From Perognathus longimembris pacificus (Eukaryota > Chordata > Mammalia > Rodentia > Heteromyidae), in assembly GCF_023159225.1 (NCBI RefSeq), contig NC_063168.1:57949398-58013397 (forward strand): DNA of 64,000 nucleotides. Direction: 5' to 3'. Positions 34,562-46,050 of this stretch are shown here, piece after piece. Position 1 is the stretch's first letter; each line of letters begins with the position of its first letter. The notes under the pieces were generated by a model. That model made no database searches, was not told the DNA's origin, and saw only the letters and a list, made by a program, of their open reading frames with translations. The translations under genes and the position numbers were made by a program.

Positions 34562-34658
34562 TTCCAGTACTGGAGCTTGAAATTGAGGCCTTGCACTTTT
34601 GCTTGGCTTTTTCACTCAAGGCTGCCACTCTACCACAGGAACCACATCTCGGCTTCCA
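34562..34658 (-). repeat. Right-monomer-only SINE fragment
   Basis: ccagtactggagcttgaaat ... ctcaaggctgccactctacc acag. Only the Geo-like half is present, with a (TG)n tail. Confidence 0.65.
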
Positions 34659-34811
34659 TGACTGAGCATCTTAAATGTCCCCACTCACGACAGCAGGACT
34701 CCCAGGAGACTTTAAGTTTCTTTCACCAATAGAAGGGAGAGGATAATTAGCAGTTAGTGAAATGCCCAAGTTAAAAAAAAAAGATTAATTTTATAAATGA
34801 GTAGATTACAG

Positions 34812-35040
34812 GGCAGACACCAGTGGCTCATATCTGTAATCCTAGATACTTAGGAGGTTGAGATCTGAGGATCATGGTTGAAAGCCATCCTGGACAGGAA
34901 GAATCTGTGAGATTTTTATTTGCAATTGATCATATAAAATCAGAAGTGGACCTGTGGCTCAAGTGGGAGAGCACTAACCTCAAGCACAAAAGCTCAGGGA
35001 TAGTACCCATGCCCTGAGTTTAAGCCCAAGGACAAGCAAA
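34812..35040 (+). repeat. B1-Geo-like composite SINE
   Basis: agtggctcatatctgtaatc ctag, tgagatctgaggatcatgg, ggacctgtggctcaagtggg, gccctgagtttaagcccaag. Confidence 0.85.
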
Positions 35041-35059
35041 AAATAAGTGGGTTTTATTA

Positions 35060-35289
35060 TGACATTTTCACATTGCATCTGATATATTATGTTTCCCTGT
35101 CACCTTCTCTTGTTCTATTCTGTCCTACCTGCCCCCATCCCATATTGACTCACTTCTGCTTCATGTCTTTATTTTCTACAATCTAGACTTTGCAGATAAG
35201 AAAAACAAGCACTATTTGTCTTTCTACCTTTTTCTTATTTCTCCAGTTCTACCCATTTTCTTGTAAGTGACATAAGATTCTTCTTCTGA

Positions 35290-35334
<45 letters not shown>

Positions 35335-35410
35335 TTCAGTCATCTGTTGATGGGCAACTAGGCTGATTCCATGACTAGGCCGTTCTGAGTAGTGTTGTCA
35401 TAAACATAAA
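35060..35410 (-). mobile_element. Antisense LINE-1 ORF2 3' region fragment
   Basis: ctacccattttcttgtaagt gacataag, a CA array, then tcagtcatctgttgatgggc aactaggctgattcc and gagtagtgttgtcataaaca are the antisense of the last part of L1 ORF2 as I know it. The (CA)n at 35293-35328 is inside it. Confidence 0.65.
35293..35328. repeat. (CA)n microsatellite
   Basis: About 18 CA units. Confidence 0.97.
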
Positions 35411-36501
35411 ACCGTGTACACATGCCACAGCTCCTCAGAGTTCTTCCTTGCTTGTGTGGACTGCAGAGAATTCCCAAGTGCATCCTAGCCAATGTTCTGG
35501 CACAGGACCCGTTCTCAGGAGGGCCTGTGTATGCCTCTCCTGGCATCGGATGGAGCCAGCCATTGAGAAAGCAAAGGGAGTGTGGGTAAGAGATGGGCAC
35601 ACCTTAGTGTGCCCAGAATGTGCATTCTCTCCAGGAAACTCAAGCTGTATATGAATGAAAGGCTGGCAGGTTCCACTGGCATAGGACTTCACGCTTTCAT
35701 GGCTGCTGGGCAAATGAGTCCATTTGCACTGTGGCAGTCCTGCTCTCTAGGGACATACTTGTCAATGTGAAAAGCAATGATAGAGGAGCAATTACCAAAT
35801 TATACAAACTTACACAATGGAAATCAGGAAGAACTGCACAGACAGGTTTTAATAGATAGAGTATGTGAGCTCTTAGTAGCAGACAAAGCTAGAGGGGTGG
35901 CAAGCACCGATGGAGAGAAGGAGTGGGATCTCCAGTCTATTGTGCACTCCAAATATTTGGGCGTCCCCTGCCAGGACTCACAATCCTTGTATCTGTTGAG
36001 AGAACCCATATTTTTCCCAGATGGTGCCCCTGGGTGGAACGTTTCAGCACTGTCTTCCTAAGGCAGGCAGGAGCATGTGGGCTGGAGGCTGTGGAAAGAC
36101 CTGTGCCTTCCAGACTTGGTCTGTGAGTAGTTCAGGAGTGAAGAAAGATCTGAGCAAAGGGCAGGCCTTATCCTACACAGCACCTGCCTGGCCTTGAACC
36201 TAGACTGGGGAATACTCAAGGAGATTTCTAAGAGATGTCATTTCATAAGAAAAGTCTTACTATGGGCAACTATAGTCCCTTACTATGTTTCTAAAGTTTT
36301 GTGTACTGAATATATCTAATTTGCTTTCTCCTAAACCACTGGCGTGTTGAGGTCGGAAGACTGATTATTTGCTGTGAAGAACCATAGTCCTTATTTATGT
36401 GTTCTCCTCGTGTAATTTGCTTGTCTTGTCTATTTTGGTGTTTAGATACCCACTCCTTGATATCTGCTTCCCGAGAATGATAAAACCTGAAGAAGCAGCC
36501 A

Positions 36502-36707
36502 TGCACTGGCAGCTAACTCCTGTATTCCTAGCTGCTCAGGAGGCTGAGGTCTGAGGATTGTGGTTCAAAGCTAACCTGAGCAGATTTTATTTCCAAATTA
36601 ATGAACCAGAAGCCAGAAGTAAAGATATGGTTTAAGTAGTAGAGAACTACCCCTGAGCAAAAAGAAGTCAAGCAAGAACTCAAGGCCCTGAGTTCAATCC
36701 TCGTAGT

Positions 36708-36710
<3 letters not shown>
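36502..36710 (+). repeat. B1-Geo-like composite SINE with (CA)n tail
   Basis: ctgctcaggaggctgaggtc tgaggattg, ttcaaagctaacctg, gccctgagttcaatcctcgt agtaaa, then a CA array. It ends about 220 bp before a coding exon. Confidence 0.8.

Positions 36711-36777
<67 letters not shown>
36711..36777. repeat. (CA)n microsatellite
   Basis: About 33 CA units directly on the SINE 3' end. Length is likely polymorphic, close to the splice acceptor at 36929. Confidence 0.97.
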
Positions 36778-36778
<1 letters not shown>

Positions 36779-36929
36779 ACCCTGAAGAAAAAAGAGCAAA
36801 TTCTTTTCATTCATGTTTTAGGTACCTTTATAGGAATTAACCTCAATCATTCAAGTGAACAATACTGTGGGAACTTCATGAAGTGTAAGAAATGAAAAAT
36901 GCTTATAACTTTTCCCCTTTTCCCCCCAG

Positions 36930-37002
36930 GACTTATCAGAGGGTCCCCCTTACTTTATCTTGGAAGGTGCCAGCAGATTTGACATCCAACAGGGAACTGC
37001 AG
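36930..37002 (+). CDS. CAPN13: CAPN13 coding exon 2 (residues 67-90 plus first base of 91)
   Basis: Acceptor tttccccccag at 36929, donor gcag|gtaaga at 37003. The exon has 73 bp and ends in phase 1. It encodes DLSEGPPYFILEGASRFDIQ and the residues leading to the catalytic Cys. Across calpains this stretch (FILEG...RFDI.QG) runs into the oxyanion-hole region of protease core subdomain PC1, with the Gln of QG expected to support the oxyanion hole. The sequence is uninterrupted and agrees closely with my memory of human calpain-13. Confidence 0.93.
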
Positions 37003-37574
37003 GTAAGACCCTGAAGTCTTCCCTCCCAATTCTTAAACTTCACCTGGGAAATAACTTTTTCCTAGGCCAATTTGATGGACAGTCTACCTGACCACCAGCC
37101 CATAATCAACTTATTAGGGTTTCATCTGACTAGAGGAAGGACTTCTCTGAGGGTTCTTTGTGGCTTCTGCATTGAGCATAGTTTCTGGTATACAACACTC
37201 ACAGAGCTCATGGAAGGTAAAGGAAAAAGATTCGGAAAAGAGAAGGAAAAGGCCTATCCAGAAGGGTTCACAATGGTACCCAAGGGAAACCCTAAGACAT
37301 TGCATCCCTCACAAGAGGAGTACCCGACGTGGGGTAAGATGCCTCTGCATAGATAAGAACTGAACAAATATTAGCACAGAAGAATGCAAGTCTGTTTTCT
37401 GATTGTACAATCATTGGTTGCTACCTACGCTAGCAGTGAAGTTTGCTATGACTTCAATTCTGGACACTTCTGGCAAAAAATAAAAAAATAAAAGGAGAAT
37501 CAGTATAATTAAGTTGCCTGGTTGTGTCTCATTTTAGTCCCTTACCACTGCCATCACTTCCAACATACTGTTAC

Positions 37575-37576
<2 letters not shown>

Positions 37577-37611
<35 letters not shown>

Positions 37612-37640
37612 ATTACCATCACCACTACCACCACCACCAG
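37577..37640. repeat. (CA)n plus (CCA)n-like microsatellite
   Basis: About 17 CA units followed by irregular cca/tca triplets. Confidence 0.95.
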
Positions 37641-37877
37641 CTACCCCTTTTGTACCTTGCTTGGAACATGTAATAGGGCAGTTTTCCTCTCTTGAGAGCA
37701 AAAATTCATAATGAGTTAAGTATCCATAATCTAACTCCTCCCAAATCCTAAGTGCTCCAAAATCTGGGGCTATCTGAGCACTGACATTGTGCCACAAATA
37801 GAAATTTTACATGTGGACTCAAGTGGTAAGTTATAACACAGGAGCACTGAAAATTGTATTTCGTTTTGATTCACTTG

Positions 37878-37944
37878 TAAGAACTGAACCCAGGGTCTTA
37901 TACATACTAGGCATATGCTTTACTGCTAAATTATACCCCAGCCC
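37878..37944 (-). repeat. Isolated ID-like (tRNA-Ala-type) monomer
   Basis: gaacccagggtcttatacat ... aaattataccccagccc is the reverse of an ID-like left monomer with no Geo half. It may be an older monomeric relative or a truncated dimer. Confidence 0.65.
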
Positions 37945-37969
37945 ACTGAAAAGTTTATTTAAAATTCAG

Positions 37970-38170
37970 GGCTGGGAATGTACCTTACCAGTAGAGTACT
38001 TGCCTAGCATGCATCAAGTCCTGGGTTCGATTCCTCAGCACCACATAAACAGAAAAAGCCAGAAGTAGTGCTGTGGTTCAAGTGGTAGAGTGCTAGCCTT
38101 GAGCAAAAATAAGCCAGGGACAGTGATCAGGCCCTTTCAAGCCCCAGGAGTGGCAAAAAAAAAAAAAAAA
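37970..38170 (+). repeat. Older IDL-Geo-type SINE
   Basis: gggctgggaatgtaccttac ... gggttcgattcctcagcacc ... gtgctgtggttcaagtggta gagtgc ... then A-run. More diverged than the other IDL-Geo copies. Confidence 0.85.
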
Positions 38171-38443
38171 GTTCTTCAGACTGTGTGTCTACATTGCATA
38201 TGAAGTATACATAAACTTGGGTACCATCCCCACAGATACCATTGTATATATGCAAATCTCCCAAAATACTAATTTTTAAAAGTACAAAATCCCAAATCCT
38301 TCCAATCTCAAGCATTTCAGGTTAATACTAAGCCATGCCTCCAGAAGGAAGCATGCTAACTCTAGCGGCCAGAACCTGTAAACTTATAGGGTGGGATTTT
38401 CAGGTGCATTCCATCGGCTTCTCATGGCTTTTTCCCCTCCCAG

Positions 38444-38559
38444 GAGACTGCTGGTTCCTGGCAGCATTGGGCTCCTTGACCCAGAATCCCCAGTGTCGGA
38501 AGAAGATCCTGATGGAGCAGAGCTTTTCACACCAGTATGCAGGAATTTTCCGGTTCCGG
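38444..38559 (+). CDS. CAPN13: CAPN13 coding exon 3, catalytic cysteine (residues 91-129)
   Basis: Acceptor ttttcccctcccag at 38443, donor cgg|gtacgt after 38559. The 116-bp exon enters in phase 1 and leaves in phase 0. It encodes [16 protein letters not shown] and ends YAGIFRFR. Cys93 in GDCWF is the catalytic nucleophile of the calpain protease core (PC1 subdomain). As I remember it, human CAPN13 has Ala instead of Gly before DCWF, so this rodent shows the commoner calpain form. The donor is slightly weak at position +4 but standard. Confidence 0.95.
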
Positions 38560-38689
38560 GTACGTGCACCACTGGTATGCTCTAGGACCCCCTGACCCCA
38601 CCAAAGGAGAGTCTTAAATACTGTCTTGGAAGTTTGAGAGGATAGTACTACTCCATGTTAGCTACCCAGACCACACATAAGGATGATCC

Positions 38690-38938
38690 AGGTTAAAGTC
38701 ATGGAAAAAGCGGGTGCAGAAATGAAGGAACGAAGGGTGAGCAAATGCAGCGGTAGTAAGCACTAGATCCAATGTGGAAAATAAACTATACAGCTTGTGG
38801 GTGGGGCTGGAGGGAAAGACATGGGGAGAGAGAGGGAAGGAGTGACATTATCCAACAAATGTATTCATTACCTGACATATGTAACTGTTCTTTATAATAA
38901 CAATAAATTTTTTAAATCGTGGGTATATGAAGAAATTA
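38690..38938 (+). repeat. Possible LINE-1 3'UTR-like or retroposon tail
   Basis: A G-rich purine segment (ggtggggctggagggaaaga, gagagagggaaggag) is followed by acctgacatatgtaactg and an aacaataaattttttaaa end. This layout resembles rodent L1 3' ends. The assignment is tentative. Confidence 0.35.
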
Positions 38939-39059
38939 TAGGATTGAGAAGACTATGACCTAGAGCCACGTGGTTATCACTGTGTTCTTATCTATTTCAG
39001 GCATGCCCATGTTCTTTTGATTTCAAGAGTATTTCAGGAATTGCAACATGTGGGAGATT

Positions 39060-41560
39060 AAGTTCTCCTTCATTATTTTTTTCTTAAGAATATCTCAGTA
39101 ATTCTTGCACATTTAATCTTCCATGAGAATTTTAAAAACCATTTTGTCTAATTAAAAAGAAAAGCCACTGTGATATAGAAAGGAATGGTATTGAATTTAT
39201 GTATTAATTTGGAAAAATTACATTTTTATTGTTTTAATTATTCCTTTCCAGAACTATGAGCTATCTTTTTATTTATTCAGAACTAGCTTTATGCCCTTCA
39301 ATAAAATGTTATGGTTGTGTTTTCATATTGGTGCTCTATCCTTGGTAAATTTATTCTCGAATATTTAACAATTTTATAGCTAATGTGAAAGAAGTATTTT
39401 GAGACTCCCCTCTCCCCTCATTTCCAACTAGATTTTGCTGGAAAAGAGAAATGCTATGACATATATTAATCTGTATCTAGCCATCCTGTCATTGTTTTAA
39501 TAGTTCTCTTTTTGTTCTTTAGTGGAATCTAGAATATTTTAGTTATAATAATAATATCTGATAATAATATGTGAGATACAGGTAATTTTTCTCATATATA
39601 TCTCTTCATTTTTTACTCTCTTGCCTTGTCATATTCATTAGAAGCCCGCCATTTTTAAATAACAGTGGCAAGAATAAAAAATCCTGCCTCCTGCGGGGTG
39701 CTTCGAGATCTGAGAATAGAAGTTCAAAGCCAGGCTGAGCAGAAAAGTCCGTGAGGCTCTTATCTGCAATTAACCACCCAAGTGGAGCTTGTGGCACAAG
39801 TGGTAGAGTGCTACACTTAAGCACAGAAGTTCAGGCCCCCGAGTTCAAGCACCAGGACTGTCCAAAAGAAAAAAAAATCCTGCCTCCTTTTGATTTTGTA
39901 ATGTATTTTCCTGAGATGTGTTGGATTCAATGTGTTGAAAATTTTACTCAAAATTTTGTACCAATTTTGTGTAAAATTTGTCTCTAGTTTATGCTATTTT
40001 CATCATGTTTGAACTATGCTAGCTTTTTAAAGTGAACTGATTGCATTTTTAAAATTTGATATAATTTGAGTAATGTTTGTTCATCATTTTGTATCTTTCA
40101 ATAAACAAAGTTGAAATAAAATAGACAAAAAAGTAAGTTAGACTACAGGTAATAACTCACCTGTTCTTACATGTTCTTACATACTCTTCCAGTATATTTG
40201 GTAGCTATTCATTTGTTTGAGTCTCATATTCCTACTAGAGCTATTGAAATGCATACATTATTAGAAAAATTGGCTGTTTCTCTTTGTTTCCAAAGGTATC
40301 ACCTTATAGATTGTTCGTATTATTTTGATAATCCACTTAATCTCATGTAAGTCTGTGGCTAGATCAACTTTCTTAATCCCAGAGCTATGTTTTTCTTTTT
40401 TTTTTTTCCCTTCACTTTAATTCAGCTTTTCTTAATTCAATGAATGTATTGTATTAATTATTTAACCAATCACCTTTTGGTTTTCATTATTCATCTTGTT
40501 CTTTATTAATTCCCTGTTACATTCTTTCAAATTTTGTTGTTCTTCAGATTTTCTGGAATTGCATAGTTTCTATTGTTAGTGATTTTTAATATAAACTTTA
40601 AGGCTACAAATTCCCCTCTTAGAACTTTATAAGTTTTGACATGAAATTTCTTACTTTTTCACTTAATTTTGTATATATTTATCTTTGATTTGTACTTTCC
40701 TATACCTATGAGATTACTTATTTAATTTCTGATTAAATTTTATAGGAGGTAATCTTTGGGTTGCTAAGTTTTCATTTTATTAAACGATGGCCAGATTTAT
40801 AAAATGTACACTTATAAAAGTGTCTATAACTGGGGAAATTGTTAAAGTAATTTTATTTATGGCCATATCCATGATAGTTTTTGTTAATGGCTCATGTTTA
40901 TTTATTGAATCAGCATTCTGGTTTGCATATTCTATTACCTATAATTGACTGTTATAACTTGGCTTAATTTGTCTGCTTAGTTTACCCAGTTCTAAAAGAG
41001 CAATTGAAGTTCTTTGTCATAGTCTTGGGAGATTCTATCTTCTATTAGACATTCTGGCTCTGTGTGTTTTCTATTGTATTCTTCAGTGGTCCAAAACTTA
41101 CAAGGTTGCCATCATAGTGTTAGGATAAAACTTGCATAGTATCTTCATTTGTTATGGCCTTCATATTGTTTGGCCTTGTTCCTCACTATCTAATTTTCAT
41201 ATCATCATTCTAACTTCCTATGTATATGTCCCTCTGTGTCTCTGTTTATCCCTTTATGATTGGCTTCTTTTCACTGTTACAGGTAGATTTCTTGTAAAAA
41301 GGCATATTTAAAATTCATCACTTGCTGCTGTTTCTCTTACTCTTGCTTTTTCTTGACTTTGAGGTTTTGTTCTAATTTGACTTCATTAAATAGTAGTTCC
41401 TCGCATAACTTTCCTCAGAGTACAATGAAAGTTTTTCATTTGCTCTAACTTAAGATTGACATTTTGGTTAGGTTTAGGATTCTGGTATCACATTCTCTTC
41501 CTCACTATCCTCATTGTCTTATAGGTTCCAGTGTTGCAGGAAAATATCTAATGTTAATCT
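39060..41560 (-). mobile_element. Old antisense LINE-1 ORF2 segment
   Basis: T-rich plus-strand text carries several antisense L1 ORF2 landmarks in the right order. There is ggtattgaatttatgtatta near 39190, tccttggtaaatttattctc gaatattt near 39340, an agtggcaagaataaaaaatc ctgcc block near 39665 and its continuation after the SINE. Near 41280 is acaggtagatttcttgtaaa, and near 41455 ttaggtttaggattctgg, ending at gttccagtgttgcagg. All reading frames are broken. It predates the SINE at 39693. Confidence 0.68.
39693..39871 (+). repeat. 5'-truncated B1-Geo-like SINE with target duplication
   Basis: Begins inside the 7SL-like arm near gatctgagaatagaagttca and runs through the Geo-like half to ccaggactgtcc and an A-run. 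A 17-bp target duplication aaaaaatcctgcctcct occurs at 39676-39692 and 39872-39888, so the truncated form itself inserted this way. Confidence 0.85.
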
Positions 41561-42479
41561 ATTTTTCTCACTTTGTACCAAGCATGTACTGTCAACCTGC
41601 AAATCTCTTGAGAGTCTCTCTCCCCACTTCCCCAGAATGGGGGAAATTCTCTAGAATACATCCCCATGTATACATTTTAAGAAATAATCTGGCATGGAAC
41701 TCAGTGAACCTTTCAGTCTGAAGGACACCCTCCTTTTAGTTAGCCAAATTCCTTTTCATCATTGCTGGGCCTCCTTCTTGTCCCTGTTCTCCTCTCCTGA
41801 AACCCAACAAGGTGCCTACTAGATCCTCTGGCAGGCACCTAGAGATGCTGCCACCTCTGCTGATCTAATCACCACATTGATAAGAGTGACTTAGTTAAGA
41901 CAACTGGAGACCCAGGCGGGCTACACTTTGCTATACTGGTGACAAGGAAAATCACATTTCCCAGTTTCGCAGCAATGATGCTGACCTTGAAGGTTCCTTC
42001 TTTCCACTGTGAGCTTGGTCATCCCATGCCCAGGGTACTTCATGTGCCTTTCCCCAAACACTTCTGTTTTCCCTGACAAGACAGTGAGGCAAAATAGCAC
42101 CTGCATGGTTCTAATGGGTGCAGACATAATCTAGATACAAGCCCTCCTCACACTGAGACACAAACCAGGAAATGTATGTCATGGTCATAATCATGACCAC
42201 CAATCAGGGCCCTGTACCCTCTCTGGTAGCAGCAGTTTCATCTCATGTTTTCTTGGTAAAAGGAGATCAAATTTGGTTAGCCTTACTGAGAAGGAAGATG
42301 CAAGTGAGGATGAGTTCTAGGATGAAACTAGCAAGATGCCCATTCAACATGGCCTCCTGGGTATCAGGCACTATCCTGGATGCTGAACAAAATGGCTGGT
42401 GAGCAGCAGTCCCTCAAAGCCACACTCTGCCTTTCAACTGATCCCAGCCCCTGAGGCCCCTGAGGCCATTCTTAATCAT

Positions 42480-42580
42480 ACATTCTTTGGCAGATGAGGA
42501 AACTGACACCATGAATTAAATGTCTTGCCCTACATCTGTTGTTTAGGTAATTAAGAGGCAAAACCAGAATCTCAGCAGAT
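42480..42580 (-). repeat. MIR-like remnant
   Basis: ggcagatgaggaaactgaca, atgtcttgccctacatc and ggcaaaaccagaatctcag follow the reversed MIR core in order. Confidence 0.5.
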
Positions 42581-43108
42581 TTCCACAAAATGGATGCTGT
42601 TATTTGTTGCTACCCAATTAAGCACAAAATCCAGATGGCCCTTTTAGTCCCTTCCTTCTGGGAGCCAGGATTGCCTTTCCTTGGTGACTCTTTAGCCTCA
42701 ACACCTACACATCTTCCTTCTCACTGCCAAAGGCGCATTAGTCCACAGCTGGGCCCGCACCAGCTACAGATTAGGACCATGAAAACATCTTTTCTTTGTC
42801 TCAACTGATTATCTGTGTCTTGGTCTCCATCTCTGCTCTGAAAGTGGGTCCTCAGCTGGATGTGACAGCCCAACATCTGGACATCCAGCTGTGGACCAGA
42901 GCCATGTAAGCGAGCGATGGCATCCACCCAGCTGGGGGAGACTTGCCTTCATCAAAGCTCAAGCCTGGAAGTCCTACTCCTCATCCAGCCCAGGGGAGGC
43001 CAGCAATGAAGCAATGAAGGCTGGCTTTGAATGAACGGCCCTCATTTCATGATGTCCCTAGGTGAACCATTTAGAGTCGAGTGCTAAAGATGAAAACAGT
43101 CTGTTTGG

Positions 43109-43319
43109 GGACTGGGAATATGGCCTAGTGGCAAGAGTGCTTGCCTCATATACATGAGGCCCTGGGTTCAATTCCCCAGCACCACATATACAGAAAACGG
43201 CCAGAAGTGGCGCTGTGGCTCAAGTGGCAGAGTGCTAGCCTTGAGCAAAAAGAAGCCAGGGACAGTGCTCAGGCCCTGAGTCCAAGGCCCAGGACTGGCA
43301 AAAAAAAAAAAAAAGAAAA
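43109..43319 (+). repeat. IDL-Geo-type dimeric SINE
   Basis: Complete dimer with A-tail. A 17-bp target duplication gaaaacagtctgtttgg occurs at 43092-43108 and 43320-43336. This is the gcaaaaagaagcc variant of the right monomer. Confidence 0.93.
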
Positions 43320-43699
43320 GAAAACAGTCTGTTTGGTAGAGGAACATCTGTTGCACTTGCACTCTGAGCACTAGTAGTGCCGGCTTCATTTCCCTGCTGT
43401 TGTGGTGGGGCCAGCATGATGTGAGGACAAGAGGGTGAGAACGAGAGGCTACCGCTGCTCAGTCCTTTTGCCTGCAGGCCTTTGCCCCTGCAACCTGTCT
43501 TTGATGCATTCCCTGTCTGCTTACATTGCAACTCCTCCATTGTTTTTCTGCCCTGTTCCAACCTTGCACAGACCACTCACCCAGACTGTCTCATGTGCAT
43601 CTTTGGAGCTCACAAAGAACTTGCCAAAGTGATCCCACCAGTCAGTAGAACCCAATTCTCTTCCTCCCTGCCTTTACTTCCTTTTGCTAACTGCCTCCT

Positions 43700-43701
43700 T
43701 T

Positions 43702-43744
<43 letters not shown>

Positions 43745-43747
43745 TTT
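43700..43747. repeat. (TTTA)n microsatellite
   Basis: About 12 tetranucleotide units, 215 bp before a coding exon. Confidence 0.97.
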
Positions 43748-43962
43748 TGTTGTTCTCTGCCTATCTTTCTATATCTGCCATTGGGTGTAGATGACACGCT
43801 TGCACCCAGCAACCTGGACTGGAGTTTTGTTCTGGATCCAGGTGGTTGTTGTATCATTGAGTTCAGGTTGTAACCAGGAGCATCTTTTGATGAAGGTTGA
43901 AAGGCTCTAGAAACTCTCTCCTGCCCCAGCTCTGCTAAGGTACCCGTTTATCTCTCTTCCAG

Positions 43963-44096
43963 TTCTGGCAGTGTGGCCAGTGGGTAGAAGTGGTGGTAGA
44001 TGACTATCTGCCTGTTGTGGGGAGAGATTACCTCTTCGTGCATCCTCGTAACAAGCAGGAGTTCTGGCCGTGCCTGCTGGAGAAAGCCTATGCCAA
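43963..44096 (+). CDS. CAPN13: CAPN13 coding exon 4 (residues 130-173 plus two bases of 174)
   Basis: Acceptor atctctcttccag at 43962, donor gccaa|gtaagt at 44097. The 134-bp exon enters in phase 0 and leaves in phase 2. It encodes [18 protein letters not shown] and then [13 protein letters not shown]. These are hallmark PC1 motifs: the W.EVVVDD.LP strand and the [12 protein letters not shown] helix found in nearly all calpains. The apparent in-frame continuation ...AK-stop in genomic DNA is intron sequence, since the AA|G codon is completed by the next exon. Confidence 0.95.
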
Positions 44097-45119
44097 GTAA
44101 GTATGAGGTCACTCTCTTCCTGGTTATGATGCTGGCCCTGCCTCACGTGTGCCTTGCCCTCACAGGTTCTTTCTGCCAGCTGGCCCTGGGACTCTCAATA
44201 TCTCTCCTGAATGCAAGCACTGTCCCTTTGAGTGTCAGAGCCCTTGCCACCCAGCTGAGCCACCTCCAGAAACAATTGCCAGTGTTGCGACCACCAGAGG
44301 GGACTCAGAGGCTCATAGTGAGAGATGAACAAAGGAGGTGCTAGACAGACTGAGCAGAGAATATAAATGCTGTGTTGGTATGCAAAGTCCACACAAACAC
44401 AGTTATCCTTAGTATCAGAAGGACAGTGCTGCAGAAGCCTCCCTCGGTGGTGAGAATGCACAGATACTCTAGCTCCTTATTCAAATGGAAGAGTATTTGT
44501 GCCTAAACAATGCAATCTTGCTGTACACACTAAATCATCCCTACGTACATATAACTCCTAATGACATCTAAAGGCCACATCGATCCTTGTGATTTGGTAC
44601 TGTTAAGGAATGGTGAAGGGAAATGGTCTGGACATGGTCAGTGCGGGTATAATTTTTTTCCCCCTAACAATGTCCATCTGTGACAGGTTGAATGGTAGAT
44701 ACAGAATTCACAGGTATAGAAGGTTGCCTGTATCACATCCCTGTCAAAGTATGATGAGAAAACCTAGGAAGAAACGATCCTGACTTTCTGGCCCAGAAAC
44801 AGGCTCAGGTTGAGGTTATGGAAGGAGATGGCTGGGAGTGAGCCTGGAAAGATGGGTAGGAGTCTCAGAGCAAGCGGAGACCTGTGGGTAGAGAGAGCCC
44901 TGCAAGCAGGTGTGTCAAGCCAAGCCACCAATGAACACTTCAATGTGAGGTCCAGGAAGTCTGGGGTCTGGCACAACTGTCATACGGTTGCATCTGTGTG
45001 GGGTTGGAAGCCAGGACTTGTTCGTTCTCACAAAGTCAACAAGCCACGCATAGAAACCATGGTCTGGTGCTGAGAGGCTCAAGAAATTGTTAGACACCCC
45101 AGCTCATGGGTCATACTTA

Positions 45120-45190
45120 AAACTTTTATTCAACATGTGTTTACTGAACTTTTCATCATATGCCAGACACTGTGCTGGGCACTGGGTCAG
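45120..45190. repeat. MIR/L2-like remnant
   Basis: gtgtttactgaacttttcat catatgccagacactgtgct gggcactggg is the conserved end text of ancient mammalian MIR/L2 elements. Confidence 0.5.
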
Positions 45191-45884
45191 ACACTCTAAG
45201 GCTGGCTCAACTGCATATGTTTAAAGGTACATATGTATGCGTGTGTGTGTATGTGTGTGTAAGAGGGTGCTGTCAAGAAGAACCTCACAGATGATGACGA
45301 GAGGCTTAGATGTTCTGTAACCAGAAAGTACAAATAAAAAGTCTAACAAGGCATCTTTCTATTTCTCTCAGACTATAAAAGTTGGAAAGCTAAATAATGG
45401 CAAATGTTTGCTGGGATGTGGGAAACCAGTAATTCTGAAACAGCCCTAGAGGGAGTACCCCACGTGGCCTAGTGAAGGACTGCTTGACCACCCTTAGGTT
45501 AGGTGTATGTAAATCTCACACCAATAAGGATTCTCATAGAGGAGCCCTCAGGGGACAGACCTGTGAGTGTTCCTGATTTGCCTGTCCTCAGAGTGCATAG
45601 GTACTGTGGGGCAGGTGCGATCCGCAGAACCTACCTAAAAGCTGGAAGCCATAGATCCAGTCTGCACAAAGGATGGTCCTCAGAGGCTTGGGCGTTGGGC
45701 AAATGGGACAAGAGACATTGAGCCATAACACACAGAGTTATTTATGGAAATGGAAACTTGCCATTGCAGTGTGCACTTTACAAGAACCTATGCAAACATA
45801 AACGTGTACATTAAACATCCTAAAATGGTTGTGGGTGGAGTGGAGAGAGAATAGGGGTGAAAGAAAAAAGAGGAATGAAGGGAA

Positions 45885-46050
45885 AGAAAGAGAGAGAGAG
45901 AGAGAGAGGAAGGAAGGAGGGAAGGAAGGAAGGAAGGAAGGAAGGAAGGAAGGAAGGAGAGAGAAAATGGAAGGAAAAAGAAAGAAAGATAGAAGGAAGG
46001 AAGGAAAGGAAAGGAAAGGAAAGGAGAAGAAAGAAAGAATATAAGCAAGG
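45885..46050. repeat. (GGAA)n / (GAAA)n-rich purine satellite
   Basis: Starts with (GA)n, then about a dozen ggaa units, then ggaaa and gaaa blocks. Long open frames on both strands across 45738-46299 are produced by this repeat and are not genes. Confidence 0.95.

Larger units (their letters stand above)
26948..36929 (+). other. CAPN13: Intron after first coding exon
   Basis: About 10 kb, gtgagt...cccccag. It holds a 36-bp tandem duplication (27655-27726), a hAT-like fossil, a MaLR-like LTR (30680-30996), several composite SINEs, CA arrays and LINE-1 antisense pieces. 27800-29900 shows no clear element apart from a short IDL-like scrap near 27784-27807 and a possible MIR remnant near 28860. 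Confidence 0.85.
37003..38443 (+). other. CAPN13: Intron between coding exons 2 and 3
   Basis: About 1.4 kb. Contains a (CA)n followed by a short CCA-rich tract (37577-37640), an isolated reversed ID-like monomer (37878-37944) and an IDL-Geo SINE (37970-38170). Confidence 0.9.
38560..43962 (+). other. CAPN13: Intron between coding exons 3 and 4
   Basis: About 5.4 kb, dominated by an old antisense LINE-1 (39060-41560) with a truncated SINE inside it, then an IDL-Geo SINE and a (TTTA)n array. 41600-43080 is mostly unique with one MIR remnant. Confidence 0.9.
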
